64,000 nt of DNA from positions 930,001-994,000 of the forward strand of contig JAJNNX010000003.1 of NCBI GenBank assembly GCA_023159155.1, in the 5' to 3' direction. Below, in pieces: positions 1-11,619 of this stretch. The notes beneath the pieces were generated by a model, which was given only the letters and a program-made list of their open reading frames with translations, made no database searches and was not told the origin of the DNA. The position numbers and the translations under genes were made by a program. Each line of letters opens with the position of its first letter. Positions within the stretch are counted from its first letter, which is position 1. Source of the stretch: Ustulina deusta. Its lineage: Eukaryota > Ascomycota > Sordariomycetes > Xylariales > Xylariaceae.

Positions 1-680
1 ACCCCGAAGGCCCTGGATTTCATGTTTACCGAAACCACCAATCAAGGGAGGAGCAGATGGTTAATGGGACATCTGATTTTATCAGCTACCAGCTACCCGA
101 AGGGCGGAAGCCGTTCGTCCTCTTATTAGATGGCATCCTAGATCCGGGCAATCTAGGAGCCATCCTTCGAACTGCAGGATTCCTAGGCATCAATGGGATC
201 GTTATTACAAGGGATGGCTCAGCCACGTTGACACCGGTGGCACTGAAGGCGTCAGCGGGTGCGTCTGAAGTGATGACATTATTCTCCGTTAACAAAGTAA
301 CGGATTTCCTCGCGAATTCGAAGGAGAATGGGTGGGTGGTATATGCTGCAGTTCCGGCGACGAAGCGGTCTAGAGCGAATTCACACCTGACAGTAGACCG
401 CATCGAGAGCTATGATCCTCTGTCATCGCAACCAACGGTGTTGGTGATCGGCAGCGAAGGAGAGGGGCTCACTAAACAAGTCCGACGACTGGCGGATCAC
501 GAAGTATCAATTCCTGGCGCATCTGGCAGCTTCTCCAACGTTGTCGACAGTCTCAACGTGAGCGTAGCTACCGGCATCCTTTGCTCTGCTTTTCTCAGGA
601 AGCAATCATCGGGCATGATGGGAATTGAGCAGGGGGGTCCATCAGAGGCCGAGGACGAGAGCCAGCCCCAGCTTTGGTGA
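1..680 (+). CDS. MRM1: Mitochondrial 21S/23S rRNA 2'-O-ribose methyltransferase, SpoU family (MRM1-like), 3' part
   Basis: The frame is open from the left edge (first full codon at base 3), so this is the 3' part of a gene that begins outside the window. The visible protein has the three SpoU (SPOUT) motifs in order. Motif 1 is around LDGILDPGNLGAILRTAG, with the conserved N and R. Motif 2 is VLVIGSEGEGL. Motif 3 is IPGASGSFSNVVDSLNVSVA, which forms the trefoil knot that binds S-adenosylmethionine. In yeast Mrm1 this fold 2'-O-methylates a guanosine of the large mitochondrial rRNA. The ATG at 57 lies inside the domain and is not the real start. The last 25 residues are acidic and unconserved. 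A housekeeping bacterial-type methylase of another specificity is the main alternative, but a fungal nuclear SpoU protein of this kind is normally Mrm1. Confidence 0.85.
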   Translation, partial: PEGPGFHVYRNHQSREEQMVNGTSDFISYQLPEGRKPFVLLLDGILDPGNLGAILRTAGFLGINGIVITRDGSATLTPVALKASAGASEVMTLFSVNKVTDFLANSKENGWVVYAAVPATKRSRANSHLTVDRIESYDPLSSQPTVLVIGSEGEGLTKQVRRLADHEVSIPGASGSFSNVVDSLNVSVATGILCSAFLRKQSSGMMGIEQGGPSEAEDESQPQLW

Positions 681-1523
681 TACTTTGAAGATGTATAAAA
701 AGTGTAGTGAGCCTGTACAGATAATGTATTACATTAATAGAGTATGTAACGTCACCACTATCTATAGAATACGGGTTGAGAGAAATTGTACACGAGTATC
801 AAATATACCCGATCTCCACGACAAGGCGCCGCCTCCAAAAACTTTATTCGACTAATCCAACCTAGACTAGAGACTAGTCTACTTGTCGACTTGTCTCCTT
901 AGTTGCAGTCTGAGGCAGGCTTGGCAGGGTCCAAAGCTTCGAGAACATTGCTCTTTCGAGACATGTCTCAGTCGATCGGACAGTTGCACAGATGAGCCCT
1001 ACACAATACTAAGCTAGGTACTGCGCCGAAAGAACAATTAAGACAGCATCCCAAACCCTCCAACAACACCTGAACTCAAAGCTTACTTAATGTTAAAGAC
1101 AACTCACCGATGGAGCGGTGGGACAGATCCTTCCATCAATCCCAGCCACGCCAATTCTGACGTGGGTGGTTGGCTGGCCATATGCTGTGGCCCAACCACA
1201 ATATTTACGCCAGCCGGGGCGCTCACCGTTCTATTTCCCAGTTGTTTTCAACCAATTGCTCCCCGTTACTGATTAGCCTACCTACATAGGTACCTGCAGG
1301 ATTCTCGGTGTAACCTGTCGTGATCCGGAAGATCCATGCCAACACGCCCACGGCAGCTTATACATAAGTCGGTAAGTACCCTACCTACTGACAAGTAGTG
1401 TAGCAGGGAGGTATTCGGGTGCTGCCAAGACCCCGGAACAGCTATCCGGGACGACGATCATCAGCCGTCCTCAGCGCTTTTGCAACATTTCCCGACAGCG
1501 TTGCATTTCCCCCGTTACCTACC
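681..1523. other. Intergenic region without a recognised gene
   Basis: This stretch holds the 3' flank of the methyltransferase gene and the distal promoter of the next gene. Only short unrelated ORFs are present. A CCTACCTACATAGGTACC-type repeat at about 1278-1297 belongs to the dispersed TACCTAGGTA family described in the findings. Confidence 0.6.
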
Positions 1524-1531
1524 TATTAAAA
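1524..1531 (+). promoter_or_regulatory. TATA-like box of the Cys-rich wall protein gene
   Basis: TATTAAAA lies 100 nt upstream of the ATG at 1631, a normal spacing for a fungal TATA element with a short leader. The call rests on sequence and position only. Confidence 0.4.
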
Positions 1532-1630
1532 TCGGCCAATTATCTCGGGTTGGCATACCATCCAAACCCCCTACGCGTTTGCGCTCGGCCGGTTTGAAAC
1601 AAGAGCCAGCGCTCCGACACACAAGACACA

Positions 1631-3100
1631 ATGCGCGGCCCTCGCGCGTTCCTCTCTCTGCCACCTTCGCTTCTCCTCCTCCTCGCAACCCAGCTGCACG
1701 CACAAGCCGGCTCGAGGAACGAGAAAGATGGGCTCCCGACACTCCCCACCGCCGTGCGCAAGATGTCGCTGGACGAAGGCGAGAAGTTCATGCCCGAGTA
1801 CTACGCCTTCGCGCCACCCGATGCCTACGTAGGGGGTCCTCAAACGCCGCTGGGGCTCGAAGCCCGGGGAGCCGACCTTCTCGTGCTGACGCCCGAAGAA
1901 GAGACCCTCCTCGCAGGGAACAGTTCCGCTGCTCTCGTGTTCCGGCCCCCGTTCCCGCGACATCTCGACTACCGGGGTCTAGAAGCAAGGAGCAGGACAA
2001 GCGGGAGCGGGAAGGACAGTAGAAGCCCGGAAGGTCAGCGGAGGCAGTCGGGCGGAGATTCGTGGTCCCTTTATCGGCGGGCAATAGAGGCATTAGCCCG
2101 TCTTCAGGGCCGCGACTTCACGTGTCCCGGCGGCACGCACGTCTGCTCGAATATCGACGAGCCGAATTACTGCTGCACGGACGGGACGACGTGTTTCGTG
2201 GTCGAGAACGCGCCCGACGCAGGAAATGTAGGGTGTTGCCCGAACGGCCAGAGTTGCGGCGGTAGTGTCGCCGCATGTGCGGACGGGAACACGGCATGCC
2301 CTGCTGACGACGGTGGTGGATGCTGCATCCCTGGTTTCGTGTGTGCGGACATCGGCTGTGAGTCTCTATCGCGCTCTGTTTCCTGTATTCTGCTATCTAT
2401 TTCAAGAGGCCCATTTAACTAACTAGCGACGCTATGTGTGATAATAGGTGTCCAATCTACAGTCTCGGCAACAACCTCGACGACCACGACGACAACACCC
2501 ACGCCGACGACCTCGTCAAAGTCCACAACGTCGACCTCGACCTCGAAGCAGACGACGACCACGACCACGACGACGGCGATGACGGCAACGACTTCAGGTT
2601 CCACCTCCGCCAGCGGCACGGGACTCCCACCCGTGCGACCCACGAGCTCAACGCCAACCACTACAACGGGGACAAGCGACTACTGCCCCACCGGGTTCTA
2701 CGCATGCGTAGCATCCGCAGGTTCGGGATGCTGCCGCACAGGGCGAGACTGCAGCACCACGTCCTGCCCGCCCGTCGCGAGCACCACCATCGTCACCAAC
2801 GGCGCAACAATCGTAGTGCCTTTGACAGATGCCCAAGCAGCGCCCACGACAACCGCGACATGTGCGAGCGGCTGGTTCCTCTGCGGCGCCAACGCGGGTC
2901 CCGTGTCCGGATGCTGTCCAAGCGGATATATGTGCGGGACAGCCAGCTGCACGCTCTCCGCCACCACCGCCACCGCGACGGTGCAGAAGGAGTTGCCCGG
3001 GAATGCGGCTGGTGGGTGGAAGGGCATGAGGGAGGAGGGGGGGATGCTTCTTGCCTGTATGGCTCTAGGGTGGCTTATTTTCCCCCGCCATGTTATTTAA
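1631..3100 (+). CDS. Secreted Cys-rich, Thr-rich, probably GPI-anchored cell wall protein
   Basis: There are two exons, 1631-2357 and 2448-3100. The intron of 90 nt has donor GTGAGT, branch CTAAC and acceptor ATAG, and restores a Cys codon. The product is 459 residues. Residues 1-26 are a clear signal peptide (LLLLLATQLHAQA core). Residues 162-243 form a Cys-rich block with paired cysteines (NYCCTDG, VGCCPNG, GGCCIPG). After a Ser/Thr-rich linker encoded by ACG/ACC repeats come two shorter copies of the same pattern near 321-351 and 381-411 (GCCRTGRDC, GCCPSGYMCG). The C-terminus is hydrophobic (about 440-459), as expected for a GPI signal. Proteins with this CCP-G-x-x-C pattern are common in Sordariomycete walls, but their function is not established. 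The next gene, tail-to-tail, encodes another such secreted protein. Confidence 0.85.
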
Positions 3101-3724
3101 TGAGCTACCACCACCAGTTCAGGTTTTTTTGGATTCAATTCGTCATCTTGCATCTTTTTTTCGGCGCCGGCTCCATTACGATTTAGAAGACATACCCCCT
3201 ACCTAACGCACACGCAGGATGGAATCACAACTTGCTTGCTCTGAAACACCACGAGCTTACGACTTCATTTTAGCTGGACACGCGGGCACGGCATGAACGA
3301 GTGTAGAAATAGGTGCAAAGCTGGCTATTTCCGGCTTCTTCCCTGCAGTGGCTGACCGACTATACAGGAGAAATAGATGACCTCACAACCGTATATGTAC
3401 ATGATGATTGATTAATTATGCCGCGCCTCCATGTGATCACTTGTGTCGTCTCCTATACCGAGTGAGGGCTGTGTCTCACATTCAGGGAGACTCCCCCACG
3501 GGCCGAAGCGCGCTTTGCATCCAGTCTTTTGTAGGTTGCAGGTTGCGTACGCAACCTTGGGGGCTCTCTTGATTGCAGCACACTGCAGCAGGCGAGACTG
3601 AACCTACATACATACATACATACCTACCTAGGTACTCAACATACAGTACAGCGGTCACAATGGGAGGTGTGGCAACAACCATGACGTTACGACGGCCGGA
3701 GTCCGCCATCGGAAGCCCGAGCCA

Positions 3725-3753
3725 CAGACAGACAGACAGACAGACAGGCAGAC
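3725..3753. repeat. (CAGA)n microsatellite
   Basis: About seven tandem CAGA units, the last one diverging to CAGG, in the intergenic spacer. Confidence 0.9.
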
Positions 3754-3978
3754 CCGCAAGGCATAAGATTAGGTTGATAGATTTTTTTTTTGAGGTTCTC
3801 TTTGCGTGACATTTTCATTTTTCTCTCTTCCCCTCTCCAAATCCTACAGTTGCGAATTCCACCCGGACCGTGCAAACCGGGTAGTTTTGAGCTGAGCTTG
3901 ATTGATATGTCTGAGACTATTGAATTTTCATCGCCAACGCACTTATATCGCGCACACAAACCAGACTCGTGAAAATGT

Positions 3979-4014
3979 ATATGTATAGTTATATATATAT
4001 ATGTGTGTATATAT
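3979..4014. repeat. (TA)n-rich simple repeat
   Basis: An imperfect TA/TG dinucleotide tract that could form a hairpin. It lies between two convergent genes. Confidence 0.75.
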
Positions 4015-4456
4015 ATGCTCGCATTATAACTAATGGATTATCAGATAGGTATGCTAATATGTCGTATGCGTGTGATGTAGTTTGTTTCAAAATCTTCGTC
4101 CGGTTCCTCGTAACAAACCCAAAAATAAAATAAAATAAAATCTAAATGCAAAAAGAAATAATAAAAAATAATAAAAGTGAGGGGGGAAATAGACATGACT
4201 TTCCCCATCCTTTTCTATGAAAACGTCCCCAGCTCCGAACTCCTAAACGCCCGCCCGAGATGCCTAGGCCAGATCCGCCGCACGCGTAGCAGAGTGCGAA
4301 GCAGGGGGGGAAGCAGTATTATGTCCTTCTCGCAGCCTCCCGCTTACTTCCTAGCCAGAGAGAAAAAAGAGGGTAAAGGGGTGGGAACCCCCGTGCAAGA
4401 GTGAATAAGAGCCATGCGCAAGCTATGCAGGTCGACGCAAGCGAGCCCCGAGACGT

Positions 4457-5075
4457 CTAGAGCGCAAAGGCTAGAGCGAGGCCTACGAGCGCCAGCGCGC
4501 CGCTCACGGCTTGGGCGGTGCTGGCCCCGGAGCTGGGCGGCTGCGTGGCGAGCGACAGAGACGTAGTCGGGCCAGATGGGGTGGCGGTCGCGCTGCCGCC
4601 GTCGCCTCCGCCGGTGCTCCCGCCGGCGCTGCTGCTGGTTGCCGTGGCGTTGGCCGAGTTGCTGAAGCCTCCCGAGGGAGCCGTGCCCCCCAGGGTGATG
4701 GTGGACGAGCCGTATTCGATGGTGATGGGCGAGCCGGAATAAGCAGAGGTGAGGCCTGTGGGCACGATGGGGTTAGTTGGATATCAGAGCTGGGTTTGAC
4801 TCGGTTCTTGAGCGCTCTGGGAGCAAAATCATGGCCAAAATCGGGAAAAAACGAAGAACAAGGAATTGCGTACTGTCCAAGTTACCCTTGTAGGAGGAAC
4901 TGCTAGACTCGGAGATGTCTTCGGCGGTGGCCGTGGCGGCGGCGAATGCGGCGGAATCGGTGCCCCCGAATGTGACGGCGGTGCCAGAGATGGTGAACGT
5001 CGCGGCGCCGCTGTAGTAGTCCTGGGCCAAGGCACGGATGGCCGCGAGGAGGAGGAGAGTGAAGGGAGCCTTCAT
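4457..5075 (-). CDS. Small secreted Ser/Gly-rich, probably GPI-anchored protein
   Basis: There are two exons on the minus strand, 5075-4886 and 4755-4457. The intron is 130 nt with donor GTAACT, branch CTAAC and acceptor CACAG. The phase-1 junction restores a Gly codon. The product is 162 residues: a signal peptide (about 1-17, MKAPFTLLLLAAIRALA), a short domain with two related beta-like segments (ATFTISGTAVTFGG and SPITIEYGSSTITLGG), a Ser/Gly/Thr-rich stalk (about 95-145) and a hydrophobic C-terminal tail (ALALVGLALAFAL) typical of GPI attachment. It has no catalytic motif. The family is unknown. It is probably a cell wall or cell surface structural protein. It is convergent with the larger Cys-rich wall protein gene. 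Confidence 0.8.
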
Positions 5076-6998
5076 CGTGGCGACTTGTTGTTGTTGTTGT
5101 ATAGCAATGCCCTGTTCGCAAGGTTTGGATGTAAAGACGGTGAAGCGTAAATCGTTCGTGGGTAGATCTACAAGAAACGAGAGAATGGTGGACCTAATCT
5201 GCCCCTAGAGGGCTAGGAAGAGCCAGAAACTTATACTTCGAGGTGAAAGCCACGGCGCCAAACTATAGAGGGCGGCAAGCTTTGGGAGGCATACGTACAC
5301 TTCTTGAATGCAGCCACCGTTCGTCGGTCCCATGTGCTCATGACTAATCTCCAGTCAAGCCCATTCGGAGTCTGCGATCCTGGCTGAGGGACGCGTGGTG
5401 ACGATGGCGAATGTCCAAGGATGGGGCTGTCGACTGGGTTAGGGTCTCTTGGAACCGTGATTTAAATTTTGGTGGTGTGGCTGGCACACTTCCGAAGCTT
5501 TCAACGCAGCAGAGACGAACGCCGGTCAGAGCGAAAATGCCGTCGATCAGTTGCGGCCGGCAGTTTAAAACCATGGTTCTCGCTTAAACAGATAGGTTGG
5601 TGGCTTCGGTGAATCTCAGCCTCTCTCAGTCTTGGCTCTATAAGGCCTCATGTAAATACGACGAAAAGTCGTGAAACCTGATGAAATCTAGCCACTCCCC
5701 AGGGTTCTAAGCCTACTCGGCACATGCTATAATCCTGTCGGCAATCATGCCGACAGCATCTGCAGCCACACCTGCTTCCACTTCCCGAGAGCACGCGTCA
5801 GCGCCTCTGATCATATGGCGCGCACGACGAGAGGAGATGGGGACGGTCAATGTTGTGCGACGATTGTGAATTGCGTAACACGCAGCCGCGTCACGTCAAG
5901 TGAAACCCAGAAGAAATAAACAATTTAAATGCTTACGTTGGGTTGTGTGTGAATAAGCCGAGATAGATGTAATATCTTGCGGCGTTGCATCATCGGTCAT
6001 CTCACCTCATCTGTGTACGAAGTCGTGGGATGTTACGTCTTAAGGCCAGCAGAGTTCGGAGTTGCGGTTCCAGCCCACATTCATTCCTCTGAGTACAGCT
6101 GTGGGAAGTGTTAAGCGGACGGAGAATGGAGGATAGGTTCGAGTGCTGTCAGCGCTAGCACGCGTTGGTTGGTTGCCCTCTTTTTCTGGTGTGACTGGGG
6201 AGTAATTAAGTTTAAAGATTTCATATGTGGATGACCGCGTTGGTGTGTGTAGAATTTATGCGTGCGGATGCACGCGGCTGCTGAGTTGGCACATTGGAGG
6301 ATGATGAAACTCGTAACATCGACCGAATCTACTGGAATTCGAATCATGCTCTAGCATTTTGATCTACCTCATTCGCTTATTAATGTATGGAAGCCTTGTT
6401 TTATATTATATGATCATAGTATACGAGTGAAGTTGGCAAGTCGCCTTGTCGACAAGTCTCTGTGTCCGGCGACAGATCATGCTTACAACATTCATCACAT
6501 TTGTTGCCTCCCAGCTACATATCCCTTTTCAGTACTTTTTAGTTTAAGAGATAGCCCCTAGGACTACTACCAATTTATTAAATTACCAGCTCGTCACTTG
6601 AAAGGGCCAGCCAAAACGCAGTACCGTACTATGATGCCATCGCAGCGGCTGAACGGCGACGACTTGTTAACCTCTACATGATGCGTGTCTAGCTTGGGGC
6701 TAATACCAGATACGACTCTGTATATCGTGATAAAGCTGTTTCCTGCCAGCTGGTTTACCACGGTAGTATGTAGTAGTTTAGAAGACTACTATTGTATCCA
6801 CAGGACTCGGGGCTTCGAGGTTCTCGTTTGATTCACTTCAATTCATGAAACCTATGATGTCCAAGATCTTGAGGTCACGTAAGGGTTTCTCCGTCTATCT
6901 GCTTAGTGTTTCATCACACTCAATATCCTTTGGAGATGCTATTAGACTACTACATATATAACTGCAGACGATAGTCCGCCTCCCGTCCTCACAACCGA
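5076..6998. other. Gene-free stretch
   Basis: The first 200 bases form the promoter and leader of the small wall-protein gene and include a weak TATA-like GTATAAG on the minus strand near 5230. Beyond that only short ORFs with no protein-like composition are present. I see no RNA gene or mobile element. Confidence 0.5.
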
Positions 6999-7521
6999 CT
7001 ACCTCAACAACTCTCTCACGGCCCCAACATGGATCGTCGACTCTTTCACTACGAAGAATATGATAGAACATATATGGTTCACTTCATCCTCGCCAGCAAT
7101 ATGATGCATGAGGAACTGGATTGCTTCGGTCAAGCTGGGAGGCCCAGTGGAAAGGTCGACGGCAACTACATTAGCGAGAGCGGAACACGCCAGTGCCCAT
7201 CTCGATTCGCCTTTGATGTTTCCACCTAGAATCTTCCTGTCGATCAGCCATGGGACTGTGATGAGAATACTGCCAGAGTGCCATGAGTGCGTACTCTCAA
7301 CAGGTGTCTCATTACTGAAGCAATGCCGACTAACCAACTCTTCAAGTGTTAAATTTGTTAGGATTGGCACCAAAGAGCTATTCCTAAATTGCCAATCGAG
7401 CGAATGTATGTCGGCCGACTGGATCCGAATACCGTGCAAGCTTCTTGAGCCTTTAGAGCTTTTCCAGTTCATTCCACCAGGGCTTCAGGAACATGAAATA
7501 TTGGGATGTATATCTCGCTGA
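6999..7521. other. Undecided ORF pair, possible gene remnant
   Basis: A 157-codon ORF on the minus strand (7472-6999) overlaps a 137-codon ORF on the plus strand (7108-7521). The minus reading looks slightly more protein-like, with an amphipathic alanine-rich stretch (WALACSALANVVAVDLSTGP), but neither has a recognisable domain, a good start context or supporting exons. It may be a fragment of an accessory gene such as the one decaying at 7.9-8.8 kb. Confidence 0.2.
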
Positions 7522-7906
7522 GGATCGCCTTCATGGATTACCTCGAGTTTCGAATGGTGGATCGGCGGTACAAACTATACCTGGCAGTCGTGAGTGATAA
7601 ACGGGACGGGAACAACAGGTGTAGGAATAGTTAGATGCAAGCAATTTCTCGAGTTACCTTCTCCTAATCCAGACCATTTTCAGGAGAAATGACTCCTGCT
7701 AAGGCTAAAACTATGGCCGAGAGGCCGTAAACGCTCACGAAACACCTATAGATCTCGATCAAGGTAGTATTTACTAAACCCGCAATCGCAGTGAATATTA
7801 CGGATCGTGCGAATCAGCAGGCCTTTTCGTGCGTGTGGCCGGGTAAAGGCCATAAGGTGTCAAATGTGACAATCATCGATCCACCCGCTTCTCCCTGGCC
7901 TTTTCA

Positions 7907-8824
7907 GATCTGGCGCCAGCCTGGTATCACTGTGACTCGCACACCTTGAATGAGAACGAAAATCGCACGCATAACTACGAGGTCGAAGCCTCGATGAGAC
8001 TGGTATCATCGGAGGAGTGGATCTTGGTAAATCAGACGTGGTATTGTGATGGCGAAAGGCCGAAGTCTCCTTGAGTGGAGAGTACTTTATAGCGAGATTT
8101 CATAGACAACCCTGTGTGCTGCCTGTCGTAACTAATGGTTTAAGGGTCAAGTTCCTTGCATTAGGAACCGTAAGCCTGCCAAGTTTAAAGTGTCGGGAGA
8201 GTCTCGAAGTCGAGGCTGACACAGCAGACGACACTATTCCAGCAGGGCCGCCGACAATGAATGACAAGGTGTGCTTTAGCCCAGCCTTCGATATTAACGG
8301 GCAGCTTGAGCCGCGATGCGCAATGGAACCTTATGCTCTTGAGCTCCCAAATCCCGAGGCACCAAAATGCATAACCATCTCCTTCGATCCTGGCAAGCAA
8401 TCCTTCCTCCTGGATACGGCGTACGTATTCAGGCTAAGTGGTGGTATTTCGAGAGGAAGGAGAGCCAAAATTCAACCTTACGATCCTTAGCTTCGTCACC
8501 GAGCCCGAGCTCGGCTGCAGCGCGTTTCCTTCTAAGCCGAATCCTAACGGGCCCGATTATGACCCAGATTATTGGTTCGGCTGCAGCTTTTCTCCGAGCG
8601 AACCGGCTTTTAACAGGAGTATGAGGGCGGATTATAATGCAAACACTAGCTTGCTCGCCATCGTCATGTCATGGAGCTACGATGAGCTCAGCCCTCAGAA
8701 GCCGTACATGATCTTTATGACAATATGTGGTGGCTTGGCCTTTATTAACTTAGTGTTAGCACGGCTTTTGGGCACGGCGAGATCAGTAAACCAGAGTGTG
8801 CGGATGATAGTGACGGAGCTCTGA
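7907..8824 (+). pseudogene. Decayed gene for a fungal hypothetical protein
   Basis: Three plus-strand segments read as one protein only if the frame changes. Segment 1 (7907-8071) gives APAWYHCDSHTLNE and ends with EEWILVNQTWYC before a TGA at 8072-8074. Segment 2 (about 8145-8430) gives VKFLALGTVSLPS through AYVFRLSG. Segment 3 (about 8435-8824) gives FREEGEPKFNLTILSF and ends with a hydrophobic helix (MIFMTICGGLAFINLVLA) near the C-terminus. A plausible intron (donor GTACTT at 8082, branch CTAAT, acceptor TAAG at 8144) separates segments 1 and 2 but leaves the phase wrong. A second one-base frame jump lies near 8430-8440. Regular Cys and Trp residues suggest a secreted or membrane protein. 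I do not recognise the family. Confidence 0.45.
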
Positions 8825-10027
8825 GGTGTCTTTTCCCGGCTACAAGCAAGATACCTATTCTACTGACAAACGTCACGTGGGATTATACATCCTAGGTAGC
8901 CTAACTATATATGATGGGCCGCGAATAAACATATTAACTTGCCTTAAGACCTCGAACTTTTTTGCTGTTTACTATGTCTCAACTACACGATCAAACATCT
9001 TCTATGCTCATCCCAACAACTCAAGGTAGCAGTCTATATTCTGTAATCCTATGAGACAGAGATTTCTAGTACATATGATAGACATGTAGGCATTCTATAT
9101 ACAGATACGTTCGATGCTAAATATCACAAGCAGCACGGTATATACCTTTCCAAGTTCCTTCTTTGCATGTACGACACGCGTAGGGATTCCTTCGGGTAGA
9201 ATGGAGAAACGGGCTATTTAATGGAGGGTTAGAATACAGTTAAATGGTTGATCAGCTGAAATGAAAAGAAATACATCAAGATATGAATTAGCATTCACCC
9301 CCTTCCACTGCCTTAGTAGATGCCTCCTAGCTCAAACGTCCCTTGTCGCTCTAATAAGATCCCATATTACAATTTCACCCAATACCCAAGTGGTATTGGC
9401 CACAAGGCAACCACACCTCTCGCGTTCAGCGTTTAGTACTCCTATTTAGACTACGGCCAATAGGTGTAGTGATCGCGGGTATAAAGTGTCACAGGTAGTC
9501 TATGATATTTACGAGTACTGAAAATATTAGGATGATAATATGATATTCTCTAAACTTCAAATCTGAATTTTATTTCCAAGGGCTAGCTATGTGATCAAGC
9601 TCAAGGCGAGTTGTAAAGATCGGAAAAATGGGCGAACTTGAGACGTAAACAACGAGAATTGAGCAAAAGAGGAGGCAGGGTGGAAGAGAGAGAACAAGCC
9701 GTGTACGTCTCTAGAAGGATAGTCGAGCGCCAACACAAGATCATACTAACAGAACTTCTGGGAGCTAATGTCATTCCAACAGACAAATAGTCAGGATATT
9801 CTTATTGAGAAACTCGTCTGTCTGTTAACCTCTTTTCGGCGACATCGCCTAGTTGAAGTGCATCGACTGTTAACCCCTCACTTCTTAGCTTCCCTCTTCA
9901 CTCCCGCTTGCACCGAGAAGCTTTTCAATCTCCATATTTGGTAGTTCGTCACATATGCTATTCTCAACTGGTACTCGGACTCTCGTGTTGTCCAGGACAC
10001 TACTTTTAATCCAGAGCGCAGATATGC
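8825..10027. other. Intergenic region without a recognised gene
   Basis: This AT-richer DNA contains no ORF above about 65 codons and none that looks like protein. The right end is the 3' flank of the agmatinase gene. Confidence 0.5.
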
Positions 10028-11520
10028 TCAGAGTTCGCCATCGCTATCCCCACTAGCAATCATCTTGCTCAGCGGCCCCTTCTTCAACATGATGCTCATA
10101 ATCTCGTAGAGCGCATCTGCCGCCGCCATGGTGGTATGTTCCGCGTTCGTGTCGTAGGCAGGCTAACACATCAGCGATGGCTCGACGGTAAGCAAGTGAT
10201 CGATCGTTACAGAACAAAGAGATAAATAGCCGAAGACTTACAGCAACCTCGACAATGTCCGCCGCAATCAGATTAACGTGCTCGAGACCCCTAAGAATAG
10301 TCCTAAGCTCGCGCGTGCTCCACCCGCCCGTCTCGGGGGTCCCGGTAGCCGGGGCAAATGCAGGGTCTAGGGTATCAATATCCAAGGATAGATAGACGGG
10401 CTTCTCAGTGCCGACGCGGTCGACAATTCTTTTAATGATGCCCTCGGCACCGATTGTGTCGATCTCGCGAGCCTCGACGATCTCAAAGCCGCAGTACCCA
10501 TCGTTCTCATAGTCGCTCGGCCCGCTTAGCGTGGTCCTGATCGCTGCATGGATATTCGTGTCGTTGGCGAGCAGCCCCTCCTGCGCCGCATGGTAAAAGT
10601 ATGTCCCATGGTTTACACTCGCTACGTCGGACGGTGAGCCGCCGAAGACTTTAGGTCGCCCTGACGGGAGATTATTGGTTTTCCGCAGGCTGAAGGGGAT
10701 AGCAGGAAGACTTACAAGTGTCGAGATGGCTGTCGAAGTGAATGACGGACACAGGGCCGTAGGCACGGTTGATGGATCTGAGCAGCGGAAGCGTGATGGT
10801 GTGGTCGCCTCCTAGGGTGATAACCCTTGGGAGCGTCTTGCCTTTCTTTGCAGGACCAGGTTTATTCGCGTCTGTCTTCGGAGCCCGCGACAGGATGCTG
10901 TAGTGACCTTCCTCAATTTGCTTTAGAGCCCACGTGTTGTCGTATCTGATGCTCGGAGATTAGTCAATGAACTCGGGCTTAGAGTTCAATGTAGATCTCA
11001 CGATGTAACGGGTATGTCTCCGCAGTCTAGGACTGTTGCCCAAGAGTCGAAAGGGTTCGTCTTTAAGGGTACATTATAACCGCCGCTGTGTCCATGTTAG
11101 GTTTTGGCCTCTGTGGGATTTGAGCGGGAAGCAGTATACTAAAGATTCAGGCGTCGGGACCCTTGCCGAATCCCAGACGGCCCAAAACGAGCGCCGGGAC
11201 GATAAGATGTTCCCGTGTCGAAAGGAGCGCCTAAGCAGAGTCAATGGATGCTCATGTGACCCGCATCAGGAAATGGGGGTTGACAAACCGATGAAGGCAA
11301 GATCGTATGACACATCATTCGAGCTTAGGCACGGATAGAAGGGAAGGCGTCCAAAGGTAGATATACCGCTAAACACGGAGTCCGCCTGTGTTCCGCCGTC
11401 TCCCGGTAGGGTATTGTACCATAAGGATCGGTAAGGACCCGGCAATGTGTTTTGACTACTTTCAGGATCATGGCCAGCTACGCTAGTCAAAAGTCCAAAG
11501 ACAGCAAATATGGTCCACAT
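10028..11520 (-). CDS. Agmatinase / ureohydrolase with N-terminal signal peptide
   Basis: There are six exons on the minus strand: 11520-11289, 11230-11140, 11085-11002, 10945-10716, 10660-10242 and 10162-10028. All introns are GT-AG and every junction restores the conserved reading (for example [20 protein letters not shown]). The product is 396 residues. It belongs to the arginase/agmatinase superfamily, which hydrolyses guanidino compounds to urea. All six Mn2+ ligands are visible: H184 (GGDHT), D207, H209 and D211 (HFDSHLD), and D306 and D308 (SLDIDTLDP). The C-terminal [12 protein letters not shown] fits agmatinase rather than arginase. The ATG was chosen because it gives a signal peptide ([17 protein letters not shown]); the upstream in-frame codons are not ATG. 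The signal suggests secretion or a vacuolar location. The substrate (agmatine or another guanidine) cannot be fixed from sequence. Confidence 0.92.
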
Positions 11521-11610
11521 TCCGTTCAAACCTCGCGTCAGATATAGCTTACGTTCTGGATAGGAAAATGCACTGGTTTAGTTCCGGCAAGAGTTGGGCA
11601 AATCCCCTGG

Positions 11611-11619
11611 CTTTATATA
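11611..11619 (-). promoter_or_regulatory. TATA box of the agmatinase gene
   Basis: TATATAAAG reads on the minus strand about 91 nt upstream of the agmatinase ATG. The match and spacing are both good. Confidence 0.6.

Larger units (their letters stand above)
3101..4456. other. Intergenic region between two convergent genes, rich in microsatellites
   Basis: This is the 3' flank of both wall-protein genes. It contains (CATA)n at about 3606-3623 leading into CCTACCTAGGTAC, (CAGA)n at 3725-3753, a (TA)n tract at about 3979-4014 and an A-rich AAAATA tract at about 4120-4176. I see no gene. Confidence 0.6.

Noticed and set aside
2419..2661. 80-codon Val-rich ORF on the minus strand
   Set aside because: It is antisense to the ACG/ACC Thr repeats of the wall-protein gene. 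The Val run is a by-product of the repeat.
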